Part shown: piece by piece, positions 33,461 to 34,961 of the stretch
Layout of the letters: every line of letters starts with the position of its first letter
Position numbering within the stretch: position 1 is the stretch's first letter
Source of the DNA: Maricaulis sp.
Lineage (GTDB): Bacteria > Pseudomonadota > Alphaproteobacteria > Caulobacterales > Maricaulaceae
Reading direction: 5' to 3'
DNA: 34,961 bases
Assembly (NCBI RefSeq): GCF_030149425.1
Contig: NZ_JASBRQ010000042.1
Coordinates: 1 to 34,961 of the forward strand
Notes under the pieces: generated by a model
Told to the model about the DNA's origin: nothing
The model's input: the letters and a program-made list of their open reading frames with translations, nothing else
Databases searched by the model: none
Position numbers and translations under genes: made by a program

Positions 33461-34891
33461 ATGAACCAAACGCTCCACGCCCTCGCTGCCGGATTTCCGG
33501 CGAAAGCCGACACTGATTGGCGCGCCCTGGCGGAAAAGGCCCTGCGCGGCGCCGATTTCGACGCCACTCTGGGCCGAACCACGGCTGACGGGATTGCCCG
33601 CGGCGGCACGATGTTTACGCGGCCTGAGAGCAGTGGTGCAGTCGATACCCGCGACAAGGACCTCTTCTTGCCCTGGGGTATGCGTCAGACGCTGGTTGAG
33701 GCGACACCGGACAAGGCCAATGCTGCAGCCCTCGACGATCTCATGGGCGGGGTGTCCGAGCTTGAGCTGAGGCTCGATCCCAATGGCCAGACGAGTCTGA
33801 AAGCCATTGATATCGACGATATGGACGCGGCGCTGACGGGCGTGGACCTGTCGATCGCACCGGTCCATCTCGACGCCATTCTCGGCCAGGGCACGCATGC
33901 CCATACCCTGCTGGCGCTTTATGCAAGGCGGCGGATTGATGGTGAGGGGCTGAAAGGGGGTCTGGGGATCAATCCGATTGGCCGGGCCGCGCGTCAGGGC
34001 GTGACGCTGGATCCGGAATGCTTCAACAAGGCCAAGGACTTGGTTGATCTGGCCCAGGCCGCTTTTCCGCAATTGACGATTTTCCGCGCCGACGGGGCCC
34101 TCGCCTTTGAGGCCGGCGCCAGTGAGGCGCAGGAACTGGCCATCATGGCGGCCTCTATTGCTGCCTACATGCGGCTGATGGGCGAGACCGGCATGGACGC
34201 CAGCGCGGCCGCCCGGGCCATTGAAATCCGCCTCAGCGCCGATGCGGACATTCATCTGACGATGGCAAAACTGCGCGCTGCGCGTCGGATTTTTGCGCGC
34301 ATCGTGTCCCGTTTCGGTGCCGACGGGGAGGCCTTGCGGGCCGATATTCACGCGGTTACTGCGGGCCGCATGCTGTCCGCGCAAGATCCCTGGACCAATC
34401 TGATCCGCAATGCCTGCGCCGGCTTCGCGGCCGCGTCCGGAGGCGCCGATGCGATCACCATCCGGCCGCTGACCGATGCCATTGGCCGGCCCTCGGGATT
34501 GGCCCGCCGGGTGGCGCGCAATCTTCACATCCTGCTGGCCGAGGAAAGCCATATCGGCAAGGTCACCGACCCGGCCGCGGGCAGCTATCTGCACGAGACC
34601 CTGACGGAGAAGCTGGCGCAATCGGCCTGGGCCCTGTTTCAGGAGATTGAACGCCGGGGTGGCCTGGCCGCGGCCTTTGCCGATGGCTGGCTGCAAGGCG
34701 AGATCGCCAAGGCCCGCGAGGCCAAACTCAAGCGCATCGCGGAGGGTGAGGAAATCATTCTCGGCGTCACCCAATACCCGGACCCGGATCCGCGCGCGGT
34801 GGAGACGACCGGATCCTGGCCGCATGTCGATGAGCCGGAGGCGGCGCTGAAACCGGTCTTCCTGGCCGCACAGTTCGAGGGAGCGGAGTAA
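33461..34891 (+). CDS. mutA: Methylmalonyl-CoA mutase small (beta) subunit
   Basis: 476-residue subunit of the B12-dependent mutase that interconverts methylmalonyl-CoA and succinyl-CoA, used in propionyl-CoA, odd-chain fatty acid and branched amino acid breakdown. The TIM-barrel part shows the family segments (LGINPIGRAARQG, ASIAAYMRLMGETGMDASAAARAIEIRLSAD, GGADAITIRPLTDAIG, DPAAGSYLHETLTEKLAQSAW). It lacks the C-terminal cobalamin-like domain found in longer MutA proteins. GGGGAG lies about 11 bases before the ATG. The stop overlaps the next start by 1 base (TAATG), so it is coupled to mutB. Confidence 0.94.
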   Translation: MNQTLHALAAGFPAKADTDWRALAEKALRGADFDATLGRTTADGIARGGTMFTRPESSGAVDTRDKDLFLPWGMRQTLVEATPDKANAAALDDLMGGVSELELRLDPNGQTSLKAIDIDDMDAALTGVDLSIAPVHLDAILGQGTHAHTLLALYARRRIDGEGLKGGLGINPIGRAARQGVTLDPECFNKAKDLVDLAQAAFPQLTIFRADGALAFEAGASEAQELAIMAASIAAYMRLMGETGMDASAAARAIEIRLSADADIHLTMAKLRAARRIFARIVSRFGADGEALRADIHAVTAGRMLSAQDPWTNLIRNACAGFAAASGGADAITIRPLTDAIGRPSGLARRVARNLHILLAEESHIGKVTDPAAGSYLHETLTEKLAQSAWALFQEIERRGGLAAAFADGWLQGEIAKAREAKLKRIAEGEEIILGVTQYPDPDPRAVETTGSWPHVDEPEAALKPVFLAAQFEGAE

Positions 34892-34961
34892 TGAGCATGA
34901 CCCCCGACTTCACCCAGATCGAACTTGGCCCGAACGACAATAGCAATGGCGGCGGTGGCAA
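34891..34961 (+). CDS. mutB: Start of methylmalonyl-CoA mutase large subunit (partial)
   Basis: The first 23 codons read MSMTPDFTQIELGPNDNSNGGGG and run off the right edge. The ATG overlaps the mutA stop (TAATG) with GGAG upstream. Identity rests on the near-universal mutA-mutB order; the visible part is too short to show family motifs. Confidence 0.75.
   Translation, partial: MSMTPDFTQIELGPNDNSNGGGG

Noticed and set aside
33368..34825. 485-codon open frame opposite mutA
   Set aside because: No motif; the plus strand matches methylmalonyl-CoA mutase throughout.

Overview
The window reads as chromosomal DNA of a GC-rich alphaproteobacterium. The evidence is a cbb3 oxidase ccoN of FixN type, a murA / DUF2948 / UPF0262 / low-molecular-weight phosphatase / infA / maf / RNase G / yacG gene order typical of alphaproteobacteria, a DUF2793 gene, and many hybrid sensor kinases. 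A marine member of the Maricaulales/Caulobacterales is my best guess, but this is inference from style and not proven. I see no transposase, integrase, CRISPR array or rRNA; the window looks like ordinary chromosome with a few accessory genes.

Layout. 1-2217: cbb3 oxidase genes (ccoO start at the very edge, ccoN) facing a small unknown gene across a regulatory gap that carries two tandem dyad repeats. 2264-2917: transaldolase. 3020-6335: a three-gene, translationally coupled set (Baeyer-Villiger-type flavin monooxygenase, short-chain dehydrogenase, membrane-anchored alpha/beta hydrolase) that fits ketone/alcohol breakdown through an ester; a TetR-type palindrome lies in its promoter region. 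6534-14586: two hybrid histidine kinases flanking an RND efflux pump and its adaptor. 14605-16315: a small unknown gene and a lactate 2-monooxygenase. 16322-20418: an OmpR-type two-component system facing a secreted subtilisin-like protease, with interleaved inverted repeats between them. 20709-22832: two unknown proteins, one exported and cysteine-rich, separated by an 850-bp non-coding stretch with REP-like palindromes and a candidate structured RNA with a 17-codon ORF. 22956-28284: tRNA-Phe and the housekeeping cluster (yacG, RNase E/G-like, maf, infA, phosphatase, UPF0262, DUF2948, murA, small basic protein), all on the minus strand. 28378-31457: tRNA-Thr, a small exported protein and a third hybrid kinase. 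31553-34961: proline iminopeptidase, a DUF2793 protein, and methylmalonyl-CoA mutase (mutA complete, mutB start only).

How it works together. The housekeeping cluster joins cell-wall precursor synthesis, translation initiation, RNA processing and nucleotide/topology quality control. The mutAB pair and the monooxygenase set suggest use of propionyl-CoA-yielding and hydrophobic or ketonic carbon. Three orphan hybrid kinases and one classical two-component pair in about 25 kb show a signalling-rich genome. No single unmistakably new system is present; the best candidates for something undescribed are the structured region at 21442-21725 and the kinase/regulator/protease locus at 16322-20418.
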